Of a DNA stretch of 64,000 nt, positions 53,132 to 62,213 are shown in pieces. Location of the stretch: the NCBI GenBank assembly GCA_965237485.1, contig CBDEFQ010000010.1:62001-126000 (forward strand), read 5' to 3'. Within the stretch, counting starts at the first letter, position 1. The number at the start of each line of letters is the position of its first letter. The notes beneath the pieces were generated by a model, which saw only the letters and a program-made list of their open reading frames with translations, was not told where the DNA came from and searched no databases. The translations under genes were made by a program, and so were the position numbers. The DNA is from JAAELZ01 sp965237485 (GTDB taxonomy: Bacteria; Pseudomonadota; Gammaproteobacteria; Arenicellales; Poriferihabitantaceae).

Positions 53132-54343
53132 CTATGCTTTTACTTGCCGCAGCGCCTTTTCTAGCGCGAGTAAGCCTTGCTTAATATCAAGCTCTGATAT
53201 TATCAGAGCAGGCGCAAAACGGATCACGTCAGGCCCCGCCACTAGTATTAATAACCCCGCTTGCAAGCATTGCTCGACTACTTCGCGCGATTTCCCTAAA
53301 TAATTTGAATTTAGCTCACAACCGACTAGCAGCCCTACACCACGTATATCTGAAAACATATCAAATTGGGCATTCAGCTTTTCTAACCCGCGTATCAATT
53401 GCTGACTGCGTGCTTTAACCGCCGATTGCATTTTGGGCGTATTAACCAGCTCAATCACTTTATTGGCGACAGCGCACGCCAACGGATTTCCAGCAAAAGT
53501 AGAACCGTGCACGCCTACAGAAAATGAAGCAGCAATTTCGTCTTTAGCCAACGTCGCGCCGATCGGCATACCGCCACCTAAACCTTTAGCAGTGGTCAAA
53601 ATATCCGGCTCCACACCCAAGCCTTGATAACGGAATAAGTCACCTGTTCGCATCACGCCAGTTTGCACTTCGTCAAATATCAACAATACTTGATGCTTAT
53701 TACATAATGTGCGCAAGCCTTTTATAAATGCCTGTTGGGCTGGATGCACGCCACTCTCACCTAGAATCGGTTCTATAATTACAGCGCAAGTATTGTTGTT
53801 TATCAGCGACCTCGCGTGGTCTAACTCATTGTAACGTGCATGCTTAATTCCCGCAGGCTTGGGGCCAAAGCCATCACTGTATTTAGCTTGACCACCAACG
53901 CTTACCGTAAAAAATGTTCTGCCATGAAAAGAGTTATTGAACGCCAAAATTTCGTTTTTCTCAACGCCATGGTGATTAAAGGCATAGCGTCTAGCAAGTT
54001 TTAGGGCAGCTTCATTGGCTTCGGCACCGCTATTTGAGAAAATAACCTTATCAGCGAAAGTAGATTCAACCAATTGTTTGGCTAGGGCTATCGCTGGCGG
54101 CGTAGCGATCAAATTACTCACATGCCAATATTGATCGGCTTGGGCTTTGAGTGCTTTAATTAATGCTGGATGGGCATGACCCAGAGCACTGACAGCAATG
54201 CCCGCTGCAAAATCGATATATTCTTTACCTTGCGTATCCCATAATTTCGCACCTTCACCACGGCTCGGCAACATGCCCATCGGTGCATAATTTGCGAATA
54301 GATATTGATCGTACTGTGATCTCGTCGGCTCGTTTCTAGACAT
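53132..54343 (-). CDS. argD: Acetylornithine/succinylornithine aminotransferase family
   Basis: A 403-residue class III PLP aminotransferase. Blocks are YIDFAAGIAVSALGHAHP, FSNSGAEANEAALKLARRYA, FHGRTFFTVSVGGQAKY, LIFDEVQTGVMRTGDLF and the PLP lysine in ILTTAKGLGGGMPIGA. ArgD, AstC and DapC activities overlap in this family; with no ast or arg genes nearby, arginine synthesis (ArgD) is only the default choice. It is followed downstream by the small repeat. Confidence 0.88.
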   Translation of the reverse strand: MSRNEPTRSQYDQYLFANYAPMGMLPSRGEGAKLWDTQGKEYIDFAAGIAVSALGHAHPALIKALKAQADQYWHVSNLIATPPAIALAKQLVESTFADKVIFSNSGAEANEAALKLARRYAFNHHGVEKNEILAFNNSFHGRTFFTVSVGGQAKYSDGFGPKPAGIKHARYNELDHARSLINNNTCAVIIEPILGESGVHPAQQAFIKGLRTLCNKHQVLLIFDEVQTGVMRTGDLFRYQGLGVEPDILTTAKGLGGGMPIGATLAKDEIAASFSVGVHGSTFAGNPLACAVANKVIELVNTPKMQSAVKARSQQLIRGLEKLNAQFDMFSDIRGVGLLVGCELNSNYLGKSREVVEQCLQAGLLILVAGPDVIRFAPALIISELDIKQGLLALEKALRQVKA

Positions 54344-54657
54344 AATAGGTTGACCACATAAACTTGGAGTTTCAGAAAAAAGTAAACGCTGTTAAACTAA
54401 ATAGTGGCAGATGTAGCAGGAGCGATTGTGACAGTGCGCTGCTTTACGCTATTTAGCGATTTCAATGCGTACAGATAATATCAAATCTGTTCTTCATTAC
54501 TTCATTTAATTCATACTCTATAGTCAAGAACAGGCATGGAATCTAAGCAGAATCAACGCCTCAGCGATCGATTTGCTGATATTGAGTGCTGGATGATTCC
54601 AATACTCACAGCACTTCCCGCCCAATTAACAAACCAAGCAAACAAGCGGGTTACAGG
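54344..54657. other. Non-coding stretch between argD and the next IS
   Basis: I see no supported gene in these 314 bases. The argD promoter should lie in the first part, on the minus strand. The remainder up to about 54657 has short open frames but no recognisable protein. Confidence 0.4.
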
Positions 54658-56094
54658 GGTTCTGAAAAAATAGTTTTCGTAAACTATTCCGAGGATACAG
54701 TATGATACAGCCAATTTCACAGATTAGAGTTGAAGAACCATGGCTAAACCTCTACTTCGTAAACACCTCAGCGCGCCGGGATTACTCAAGTCGATTAGGC
54801 AAGTGTTTAGTCAGATAGAAGCTACAGATTCATGCCACGCCCGTAATGATATTTCTCTAGCAGATTGTCTGATGTCAGGGATGGCTATTTTCGGGTTGAA
54901 GTATCCCTCATTACTTCAGTTCGACCAAGATAAGCAAACCATCCAAGCTAATTTACGCAGCTTATACGGGATTAAGAAAGCCCCTTGTGATACGACATTA
55001 CGTGAGCGGCTAGACAATGTTGACCCTGCACTATTACGCCAAGCCTTTACCCGTATCTTTGCCAATCTTCAACGCGGCAAGGGTTTAGAAGGTATGGAGT
55101 TTATGGATGAGCACTATCTACTATCGGTGGATGGGACAGGTTACTTCTCATCCAAGCAGGTGCATTGCAAGCAGTGCTGTGAAAAGCATCATCGCAATGG
55201 TCAGATCACGTATTATCATCAATTGCTGGCGGCGGTATTGGTGCATCCTGATCAGTCTGAGGTATTTACATTGGCACCCGAGGCGATCTTGAAGCAAGAT
55301 GGCGAGGCCAAGAATGACTGTGAACGTAATGCAGCCAAGCGTTTGTTCAAAGACATTCGCAGGGAACACCCTCATTTAAAGCTGGTGGTCGTAGAGGATG
55401 GTTTGTCGTCTAATGGCCCTCATATTGAATGACTTAAGTCACTGGACATGCGTTTTATTCTAGGCGCAAAACAAAGTGACCATGGGTTTCTATTTGACTG
55501 GGTGAGTCACACAAAAGCCACAAAAACAGTGGAACTCATAGATTCCAAAGGGGTGCATCATTGTTTTCGATACTGTAATCAAGTGCCGCTTAATGATGCG
55601 AATTTCCAGATGCAGATCAATTTCTTGGAATACTGGGAAACCAAAGCATCGGGTAAAACACAGCACTTCTCGTGGGTGACGGATATTGAAATCACCTCTG
55701 ACAATATGATGACGCTAATGCGCGGCGGCCGCGCTCGTTGGCGCATTGAGAATGAAACCTTCAACACCCTGAAAAACCCTTGGCTATCACTTCGAGCATA
55801 ACTTTGGTCATGGCAAACAGCACCTAGCGACGGTGTTTGCTTACTTGATGATGCTGGCGTTTCTAGTTGATCAGATTCAGCAATGCTGTTGCAAGCTATT
55901 GGGTCAGGTGCTGGAGGCAAAGAAATCGAAAAAGAATTATTGGGAGAAGCTGCGCAGCTTATTCCTTGTTCTTCATGTTCCGAGCTGGGAGGCGACATAT
56001 AGTGATCTTGCATTTAGAGAAGGGCTGCTGCCCTTTCCAGATACCTCTTGACTAAGATCATGATCAAAGCTGCTTGAGGCGAGGTTTTCAGGGT
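54658..56094 (+). mobile_element. Insertion sequence with dead DDE transposase (related to the element at 1-780)
   Basis: The left end is near GGTTCTGAAAAAATAG at 54658, and the minus strand near 56094 reads CCCTGAAAA, a short imperfect inverted pair. The ends are therefore approximate and no target duplication was found. It contains one transposase gene broken by a stop and a frameshift. Confidence 0.65.
54740..56051 (+). pseudogene. DDE transposase with a nonsense codon and a frameshift
   Basis: The first 230 codons (54740-55429) encode MAKPLLRKHLSAPGLLKSIR, VDGTGYFSSKQVHCKQCCEK and VVVEDGLSSNGPHIE, then TGA at 55430-55432. The same frame continues LKSLDMRFILGAKQSDHGFLF and FSWVTDIEITSDNMMTLMRGG, including the ARWRIENETFNTLKN block. 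One extra base near 55783 then shifts the frame; homology resumes as YHFEHNFGHGKQHLATVFAYL and ends LLPFPDTS at 56051. The TGA could be a C-to-T change of CGA. Two defects make it inactive. The copy at 1-689 is a diverged relative. Confidence 0.85.
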
Positions 56095-56305
56095 ATAAAC
56101 ATCAGCCGAGACAATGAGCTAGCGACAGCTGGACAGAGATTAGACCCTGCATCAAACTCAGCGAGACAAAGCTAACGACGATTTGGGCTAAATCTTGGTA
56201 GGCGGGAATTTCTGTACCGCAATAAGCCCATTTGCCTTTATTCATGGCTTGGTGTAGATTTGAGTTATGAATTGGAGATTAGGGATTAAGCGTGACATTG
56301 TGGGA

Positions 56306-56542
56306 ATGAAGTTTTTAATATTGGGTGCTAGTTGCTTATTGGTCGCTGGGTGTGCCTCCAATTACACCGAGAGCGTGCAATTTTCGCCCGCTGACACAAC
56401 AAAAACTTACAACCAAGAAATGGACGAAGCGGATTGTCGTATCAAGTTTGATATGTACCGTAGCGGCTTTAACTCCAACTGGTTGAGCGGCGACTTTTAC
56501 AACGACTGCATGCTCTCTAAAGGATATAAAAGAGATTTATAA
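56306..56542 (+). CDS. Small lipoprotein, unknown function
   Basis: A 78-residue protein beginning MKFLILGASCLLVAGC, with a lipobox (LVAGC) at residues 12-16. The mature part has Cys residues in MDEADCRIKF and FYNDCMLSKGYKRD; the ending resembles small lipoproteins of the 'x-CM-x-KGY' type found widely in proteobacteria. I choose the ATG at 56306 rather than an upstream ATG (56267), since it starts right at the signal peptide. It stands between an IS and the Sel1 gene. Confidence 0.7.
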   Translation: MKFLILGASCLLVAGCASNYTESVQFSPADTTKTYNQEMDEADCRIKFDMYRSGFNSNWLSGDFYNDCMLSKGYKRDL

Positions 56543-56640
56543 GGCCATGTTCTTAAGAACCTACTTCCTCTCAATGCTCGGCTGGCTATGGCTGGGTTAT
56601 AACGTTTCAGATTGGTTTCACCTTGTGCTTGCCGTTCAGA

Positions 56641-56659
56641 AAAGGGGTCAGACCCCTTT
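56641..56659. repeat. Perfect short palindrome, REP-like
   Basis: AAAGGGGTCAGACCCCTTT has two exact 9-base arms around one A. GGGGTCAGACCCC motifs of this form are widely dispersed in gammaproteobacterial genomes. It could also end transcription of the small lipoprotein gene, although no long T run follows. Confidence 0.5.
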
Positions 56660-56715
56660 AAAGCTAACGAAAGGTATGATTATTGAACATTATCTATTAA
56701 TAGAGACATAAGCTA

Positions 56716-57852
56716 ATGACAAACATTAAGCAACACATACTAATATTTTCTACTACTTTAATGCTATTTGTTGGGATGGCGTATGGAGAAAATTTGGAGG
56801 ATGGCGTGCAAGCTTACCAAAACGAGGATTATGAAACTGCATTAACCCATTTTAGAAAAGCAGCAGAACAAGGAGATGCAACTGCACAATATAAATTGGG
56901 AGTGATGTACGACATCGGAACAGGCGTTACGCAGAATTACAAAGAAGCATTTAAATGGTTTTTAAAAGCAGCGGAACAGGGAGTTGCAACTGCACAATTC
57001 AATTTGGGAATGAGGTACGACACCGGAACAGGCGTTACACAAGATGACAAAGAAGCAGTTAAATGGTTTTTAAAAGCAGCAGAACAGGGAGTTGCAGACG
57101 CACAATTCCATTTGAGCTTGATGTACAACAGCGGATTCGGCGTTACACAAGATTACAAAGAAGCAGCTAAATGGTATTTAAAAGCAGCAGAACAGGGAAA
57201 TGCAGGCGCACAATTCAAGTTGGGCAGGATGTACGGTAGCGGATCCGGCGTTACACGAGATGACAAAGAAGCAGCTAAATGGCTTTTAAAAGCAGCAGAA
57301 CAGGGAAATGCAACTGCGCAATTTATTTTTGGGGACATGTACTACAGTGGAACAGGCGTTACACGAGATGACAAAGAAGCAGCTAAATGGTTTTTAAAAG
57401 CAGCGGAACAAGGAAATGCAGGCGCACAATTCTCTTTGGGCTTGATGTACTACAGCGGAACAGGCGTTACACAAGATTACAAAGAAGCAGTTAAATGGTA
57501 TTTAAAAGCAACAGAACAAGGAGATGTAGTTGCACAAGGTCAATTGGGAATGATGTACGACAACGGAGTAGGCGTTACGCAGAATTACAAAGAAGCAGTT
57601 AAATGGTATTTAAAAGTAGCAGAACAAGGAGTTGCAAGGGCACAATATAAATTGGGAGTGATGTACGGCAACGGAACAGGCGTTACACAGGATTATGCAA
57701 ACTGTTATGTATGGGCAAGCGTAGCTACTGCAAACGGGCATGAGTCAGCTAAAAATAGAAGAGATTTATGCGCTGGGAAACTTACAGCTGAGACACTAAA
57801 CAGTGCACAGAAAACAGCAGCAGTATACTTTACAAAATACAGCAATCAATAA
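56716..57852 (+). CDS. Sel1-repeat protein
   Basis: A 378-residue periplasmic protein: signal peptide MTNIKQHILIFSTTLMLFVGMAYG, then about eight Sel1 repeats of 36 residues with consensus AAEQGxAxAQFxLGxMYxxGTGVTQDYKEAxKW, and a different last repeat (YANCYVWASVATANGHESA). Sel1 proteins are scaffolds for protein binding. The repeats are nearly identical at the DNA level, and the gene is unusually A-rich for its neighbourhood, suggesting recent amplification or transfer. Repeat number may vary between strains. A remnant of a similar gene follows at 57943. Confidence 0.88.
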   Translation: MTNIKQHILIFSTTLMLFVGMAYGENLEDGVQAYQNEDYETALTHFRKAAEQGDATAQYKLGVMYDIGTGVTQNYKEAFKWFLKAAEQGVATAQFNLGMRYDTGTGVTQDDKEAVKWFLKAAEQGVADAQFHLSLMYNSGFGVTQDYKEAAKWYLKAAEQGNAGAQFKLGRMYGSGSGVTRDDKEAAKWLLKAAEQGNATAQFIFGDMYYSGTGVTRDDKEAAKWFLKAAEQGNAGAQFSLGLMYYSGTGVTQDYKEAVKWYLKATEQGDVVAQGQLGMMYDNGVGVTQNYKEAVKWYLKVAEQGVARAQYKLGVMYGNGTGVTQDYANCYVWASVATANGHESAKNRRDLCAGKLTAETLNSAQKTAAVYFTKYSNQ

Positions 57853-57922
57853 CTTCTAAAAACTAACCCATTCAACAGCACATACACTTGGTATATAAGC
57901 TGAATGTTAAAGTTTGATTTCA

Positions 57923-57944
57923 TATATTGCGCATGCGCAATATA
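57923..57944. repeat. Perfect 22-bp palindrome upstream of a Sel1 remnant
   Basis: The arm TATATTGCGCA and its complement meet without spacer. It overlaps the start of the Sel1-like remnant (GCGCAATAT), so it might simply be coding sequence with chance symmetry, or a junction. Its role is unknown. Confidence 0.4.
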
Positions 57945-58017
57945 ATGTGGGCTTGATGTACGGCAAAGAAGAAGGCGTTACACAAGATTTTGAAAGATGT
58001 TATGTATGAAGTTACAG
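57937..58017 (+). pseudogene. Fragment of a second Sel1-repeat gene
   Basis: The frame reads AQYNVGLMYGKEEGVTQDF then ERCYV and TGA, which is the last Sel1 unit, like the end of the gene upstream (GVMYGNGTGVTQDYANCYV). The 5' part is missing and the 3' end joins an IS256 fragment. So a second Sel1 gene was lost here, probably in a deletion between the IS and the repeats. Confidence 0.7.
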
Positions 58018-58021
58018 TATC

Positions 58022-58182
58022 GGTCAGAGTCTTTCCTAGCCGAGAGGCTTGGTTACGATTAGTCAGTGCCATTCTGATTGAAATTGACGACGAATGGGCT
58101 AATGCTAATCATCGATATATCGTGTGGAACGACAATGAGTCAACTTGCTAGACAAAAAGTCCATACCCAATGTTGCGTAATC
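58022..58182 (+). mobile_element. 161-bp terminal scar of an IS256-family element
   Basis: This stretch is the same as 7433-7593 with one visible difference (A/G at 7450/58039), ending at the same terminal base. It includes the last 43 codons of the transposase and the right inverted repeat. The rest of the element and its left end are absent. It proves a second copy of IS256#1 inserted here and was then largely deleted. Confidence 0.92.
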
Positions 58183-58596
58183 GTAGATCCTCCTACAAGC
58201 GGTGAAATTGCGGTTGCCGAGAAGTCAGCAAAACAACAAATACGTTCGCTTATCTCGACTTGGTCAAACGCTTGGTCTAATCAAGACATTGATACTTATC
58301 TAGACAGCTATGCGAGCGATCACCGGGGTGAAAAACACCCTACTGTATTTCAATGGAGAGATTGGCGCAAAGAGCGGCTACTGACCCCTGACCGTATAGA
58401 GGTTTCTATCTCAAAAAACTCTGTCAAGCTAAACAATCAAGGCGCAGACCTTGCCACTGCACAGTTTACTCAAGCATATAAAACGCCGCTCTATGCAGAC
58501 CAAGTGATTAAAGAACTTCGGTTTGAGAAACAGTCTAATGGGTGGAAGATAGTGAGGGAAAGAACCCTAGTAACTCTAAGCATAGGTCAATTCTAA
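58183..58596 (+). pseudogene. 5'-truncated gene with NTF2/SnoaL-like C-terminal domain (Cds6-like)
   Basis: From the IS end the frame reads VDPPTSGEIAVAEKSAKQQI and RSLISTWSNAWSNQDIDTYLDSY, then FQWRDWRKERLLTPDRIEVS and WKIVRERTLVT. This is the SnoaL/DUF4440-type domain found at the C-terminus of Cds6-like L,D-transpeptidase or TPR proteins. The N-terminal part has been removed by the IS256 scar. An open frame continues upstream into the IS in a frame that is not the transposase, so there is no genuine start. It converges on ctaA. Confidence 0.7.
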
Positions 58597-58634
58597 TTTA
58601 TTTACATCACTGCCCTGACGAAATTAACCAACCT

Positions 58635-58660
58635 TCAAGTACTCAGCCGAATCGCCCAAG
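58635..58660 (-). pseudogene. ctaA: Detached 3' end of ctaA
   Basis: On the minus strand the 9-base duplication CTTGGGCGA (58660-58652) is followed by TTCGGCTGAGTACTTGA. Joined to the ctaA body after the duplication at 63779-63771, this reads RLSWAIRLST and stop, so the TGA at 58637-58635 is the original ctaA stop codon. Confidence 0.85.
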
Positions 58661-59092
58661 GAGTTATGCCCGAATCTGGTGTATGAGGCATTTTCTTCAA
58701 GCGGCATCGGTTTGATCTGAGTAGTCATTAGTTTGCTCTATTCCATCTTTAAATGGAACCCCTTGAATCACTTTTGCTAGATAGGCGAACCCGCGTATTC
58801 GGTTCCACTTTTTCTCTGCGCACTGACCCAGCTTGAACATCATACTTAACATGCCATCACGGCTAAGACATCCCTTGCATCGTTTGGTACGGTGTCGGAT
58901 AGTCGCGAATGTTGATTCAATTGGATTCGTAGTACGTATGCTCATCCAGTGCTTGGCAGGGAACGAGTAGAACGTCATTAACTCTTCGCGATCTTTTTCC
59001 AAGTACTGCGTGGCTTTTGGATACTTGTCTTGCCCCAGACGTCAGGGTAGTTGCACACATTTTAATTCACAAGGGGCGGCGGAGAAATACTC

Positions 59093-59584
59093 ATGCCGAA
59101 ATATAGCGTAGAACGAAGAGAAGCTGTTTTATCTAAATTATTATCATCAAATAGTCAGTCCTTCGCAGAAATATCTAGAGAAGAAGGAATCAGTGTTCAA
59201 ACCTTGTATGATTGGCGAAATAAAGCCAGACGATCAGGAGTTTTAATGCCTAATAGTGATTCATCTAATCAGTGGGATTGCCAAACTAAGTTCACCGTAG
59301 TTCTTGAAACTGCTGCGATGAATGAACAAGAATTATCTGCGTATTGCCGAGAGAAAGGCCTATACCCTACTCAAATAACGCAATGGCGAGAAGCTTGTAT
59401 TAATGGTGTTGATGAGGCTCTCATTAGCCCTAAAGTTGCGCGCGATGAAATACGTGCGTTAAAAAAAGACAAGAAGAAGCTAGAAACCCAGCTGCGCCGC
59501 AAAGATAAAGCCTTGGCTGAAACGGCCGCATTATTAGTATTACAAAAAAAGTTTCAGGCGCTTTGGGAGGACGAGGAAGTATGA
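59093..59584 (+). CDS. IS transposase OrfA (DNA-binding)
   Basis: A 163-residue basic protein with two helix-turn-helix regions: RREAVLSKLLSSNSQSFAEISREEGISVQTLYDWRNKAR and QELSAYCREKGLYPTQITQWREAC. It ends with a charged coiled coil (DEIRALKKDKKKLETQLRRKDKALAETAALLVLQKKF). This is the typical OrfA of IS3-like elements. Its TGA overlaps the ATG of orfB (ATGA), so translation is coupled. Intact. Confidence 0.88.
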   Translation: MPKYSVERREAVLSKLLSSNSQSFAEISREEGISVQTLYDWRNKARRSGVLMPNSDSSNQWDCQTKFTVVLETAAMNEQELSAYCREKGLYPTQITQWREACINGVDEALISPKVARDEIRALKKDKKKLETQLRRKDKALAETAALLVLQKKFQALWEDEEV

Positions 59585-60630
59585 TTACGACTCAGACGCG
59601 CATTAAAGTAATCAATGATGTTAATGAAGCAGTAGACGCAGGTTCAAAGCGTTCAAGTGCTTGTGAGTTGGTTGGCCTTGCCGAGTCTACGCTTAGACGT
59701 TGGAAGCCAAAAGGAGAAGATAGTATCCGCAGTGATCAACGTCCTTTGGTAGAAAAGCCAGTCCCTGGCAATAAACTAAGCGAGCAAGAGCAGCAACACA
59801 TTTTATCGATATGTAATGAATCGGCATACCATCATTTGCCGCCGTCGCAAATAGTACCGCAGTTGGCTGACAAAGGTATTTATGTGGCCAGCGAGTCTAG
59901 CTTTTATCGAGTTCTCAAGGCGCATGGGCAATTGAAGCACCGCGGCCGCGCCAAACAAAAGCAGTCCCGAACACCCGATACTCATATAGCGCTAAAACCT
60001 AATGCTGTGTGGATGTGGGATATCACCTATTTGGCGACGCGTACTATTGGCAAGCATTATTACCTGTACATGGTAGAAGACCTTTACAGTCGCTATGGCG
60101 TTCACTGGGAAGTACATCCTGTTGAAAGCGGTGAATTAGGTGCGCAGTTGATGTCTCAGGCGGCTCTAAAAGTGGCCAGCTGCGATGGCATGCCCGTCTT
60201 ACACAGTGATAATGGCAGCCCAATGAAATCGTTCACAATGAGAGCGAAGTTAGAAGCATTAGGAATAAAGCCCTCTTACTCAAGGCCAAGAGTAAGCAAT
60301 GACAACGCTTATATTGAATCCATGTTTAGAACGGTAAAGTATTGCCCTGCGTGGCCTTCTCAAGGCTTCGATAGCTTAGAGGCCGCCCGCCAATGGGTGG
60401 GTAAGTTTATGCAATGGTATAACGAAGAACATCGTCACAGTGCTATACGCTACGTTACACCTGGCCAGCGTTATCGCGGTGAAGATAGTGCCCTATTAGC
60501 AAAACGAGAAGTTGTTTATCAGGAAGCTAAAGCAGCAAAACCTAATCGGTGGTCTGGCCAAACCCGAAATTGGCGGCCTTGTGGTGCGGTTGCGCTGAAC
60601 CCACAAAAAGAAGTATTATTGGCTGCGTAG
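59581..60630 (+). CDS. IS transposase OrfB (integrase core)
   Basis: A 349-residue protein with HTH (SACELVGLAESTLRRWKPKG) and rve domain. The catalytic residues are Asp in MWDITYLATR, Asp in VLHSDNGSPMKSF and Glu in NDNAYIESMFRTVKYCP, followed by WYNEEHRHSAIRYVTPGQRY. I take the ATG at 59581, overlapping the orfA stop, rather than the in-frame codon at 59563. Intact, so this nested IS may be active. Confidence 0.92.
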   Translation: MITTQTRIKVINDVNEAVDAGSKRSSACELVGLAESTLRRWKPKGEDSIRSDQRPLVEKPVPGNKLSEQEQQHILSICNESAYHHLPPSQIVPQLADKGIYVASESSFYRVLKAHGQLKHRGRAKQKQSRTPDTHIALKPNAVWMWDITYLATRTIGKHYYLYMVEDLYSRYGVHWEVHPVESGELGAQLMSQAALKVASCDGMPVLHSDNGSPMKSFTMRAKLEALGIKPSYSRPRVSNDNAYIESMFRTVKYCPAWPSQGFDSLEAARQWVGKFMQWYNEEHRHSAIRYVTPGQRYRGEDSALLAKREVVYQEAKAAKPNRWSGQTRNWRPCGAVALNPQKEVLLAA

Positions 60631-61368
60631 GAAAATGTGCAACTACCCTGAAAATTGCCGCTTGACAGGTTTTAATGAATAATTGATAGGTGCTTTGCGC
60701 CGCTTCTTTGGTTTCTTCCTGCCAAATGTTATGCAGAGCTGCTTTTGCTTTGGGCTGCACCGATTTAGGCAGCTTGTTCAGCACGTTGGCCGTTTTATGC
60801 ACCCAACACCGTTGATGTTTAGTGCCAGGATAGACTTCTTCCAGGGCATTCCAAAAGCCTAAAGCACCATCACCGATGCCCAGCTCTGGTTGATTCAGGC
60901 CTCGCTCCTTGAGTGCCAACAACACCTCTCGCCAACTCTGCGTAGACTCTCGCTCACCGTCTTCAATCGCCAGTAATTTCTTGTGACCGCGCTCATTCAC
61001 TCCGATGACAACTAAGGCACAGAGCCGGCCCTCATCGCCGCGCAGGCCGCTGTGTATCCCGTCCGCCCATAGATAAACCCATCGATCTCGATCTAAACCT
61101 TCTCTATTCCAATCCTTGTACTCCTGAGACCACGTTGCTTTGAGCTTACTCACTGTGCTTGATGATAACCCAGTCGCTGATTGACCCACTAGCACGCTCA
61201 GTGCATCCCCCATTTCTCCAGTGCTGACACCCTTGAGATACAGCCAAGGCAAGGCCGCTTCTAGTGTTCTCGTTTTACGCACATACGGCGGCACTAAAGC
61301 AGACCGAAAGGTGATCAGAAGTGGACCCGCTTTTTAGGACAGATGGCTTAGGAGTTATTTTCAGCTGA

Positions 61369-62193
61369 TTAAGCAGCCAATTTCAGGCCGCGACATGGAT
61401 CATACATCATGTCAGGGACCATGCCCAATGTTTGATGTTTACGCTCTTGGTTGTAATAGTTTATCCAGGAGCCAATGCCGTCTTTTGCCTCTTTCATCGA
61501 TTGGTAGGCTTGCAAATAGACTTCCTCATATTTCACGCTGCGCCATAAGCGCTCAACAAATACATTGTCACGCCAAGCACCTTTGCCATCCATGCTGATG
61601 CGAATACCATTGTCTTTGAGTACACCGGTAAACGCCTCACTGGTAAATTGCGCACCTTGATCGCTGTTAAAGATATCAGGCTTGCCGTAGTAATGCAGTG
61701 CCTCTTCCAAAGCATCTACGCAGAATGCGCTATCCATGCTGTTGCTAAGCCGCCATGACAGCACTTTACGAGAATACCAATCCATCACAACGGTAAGATA
61801 AGCAAAGCCCTTAGGCATCGGGATATAAGTTATATCGGTACACCAAGCTTGATTGGGTTGATTGATGGCCAACCCACCTAGCAGATAAGGATAAATCTTG
61901 TGCCCCGCCTTCTTCTTGCTGGTGTTAGGCCTAGGATAGATGGCTTTAATGCCCATCTTACGCATTAAGCGTCGCACATGTTTACGGTCAACTCGGTGGC
62001 CTACATCTTGCAACACATCACGAATGCGTCTACTGCCAAGAAAGGGCCGATTGAGGTGAATGCGATCAATCAGATGCATCAGTTCCAAGTCATCCTCATT
62101 AGCAGGTGAGGTTTTGTAATAAACATGGGAACGATGAATCTTCAACAATTTACACTGACGAACTAACGATAGTTTATTGCTTTTATTAATCAT
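61369..62193 (-). CDS. IS3-family transposase OrfB, copy A
   Basis: A 274-residue rve-type transposase if started at the ATG at 62193. It has the HTH_21 region (LELMHLIDRIHLNRPFLGSRRIRDVLQDVG), catalytic Asp in WCTDITYIPMPKGFAYLTVV, Asp in IFNSDQGAQFTSEAF, and Glu in WRDNVFVERLWRSVKYEEVY, ending YYNQERKHQTLGM. In nature it is probably made as an OrfAB fusion: its frame stays open upstream into orfA (FIKSARSLNRPERKT), joined by -1 frameshifting at 62241-62235. Intact. Confidence 0.94.
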   Translation of the reverse strand: MINKSNKLSLVRQCKLLKIHRSHVYYKTSPANEDDLELMHLIDRIHLNRPFLGSRRIRDVLQDVGHRVDRKHVRRLMRKMGIKAIYPRPNTSKKKAGHKIYPYLLGGLAINQPNQAWCTDITYIPMPKGFAYLTVVMDWYSRKVLSWRLSNSMDSAFCVDALEEALHYYGKPDIFNSDQGAQFTSEAFTGVLKDNGIRISMDGKGAWRDNVFVERLWRSVKYEEVYLQAYQSMKEAKDGIGSWINYYNQERKHQTLGMVPDMMYDPCRGLKLAA

Positions 62194-62213
62194 AGTTTTG
62201 CGCTCAGGTCTGT

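Larger units (their letters stand above)
59033..60661 (+). mobile_element. Two-ORF IS (IS3-like) nested in IS256#2
   Basis: The inverted ends share TCAGGGTAGTTGCACA (59042-59057 and reverse complement 60636-60651), with less matched outer bases. The flanking TTG (59030-59032 and 60662-60664) fits a 3-bp duplication, since removing one copy restores the IS256 reading frame. Length about 1629 bp with overlapping orfA and orfB. Confidence 0.85.

Noticed and set aside
56716..57852. Regular ~108-bp repeats as a CRISPR-like or noncoding tandem array
   Set aside because: The unit is a multiple of three and encodes Sel1 repeats in one open frame with a signal peptide; there are no spacers.
58078..58596. 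Complete 172-codon gene with start inside the IS256 scar
   Set aside because: The first 35 codons are IS sequence read in a non-transposase frame. The gene proper begins only after 58182 and lacks its own start.
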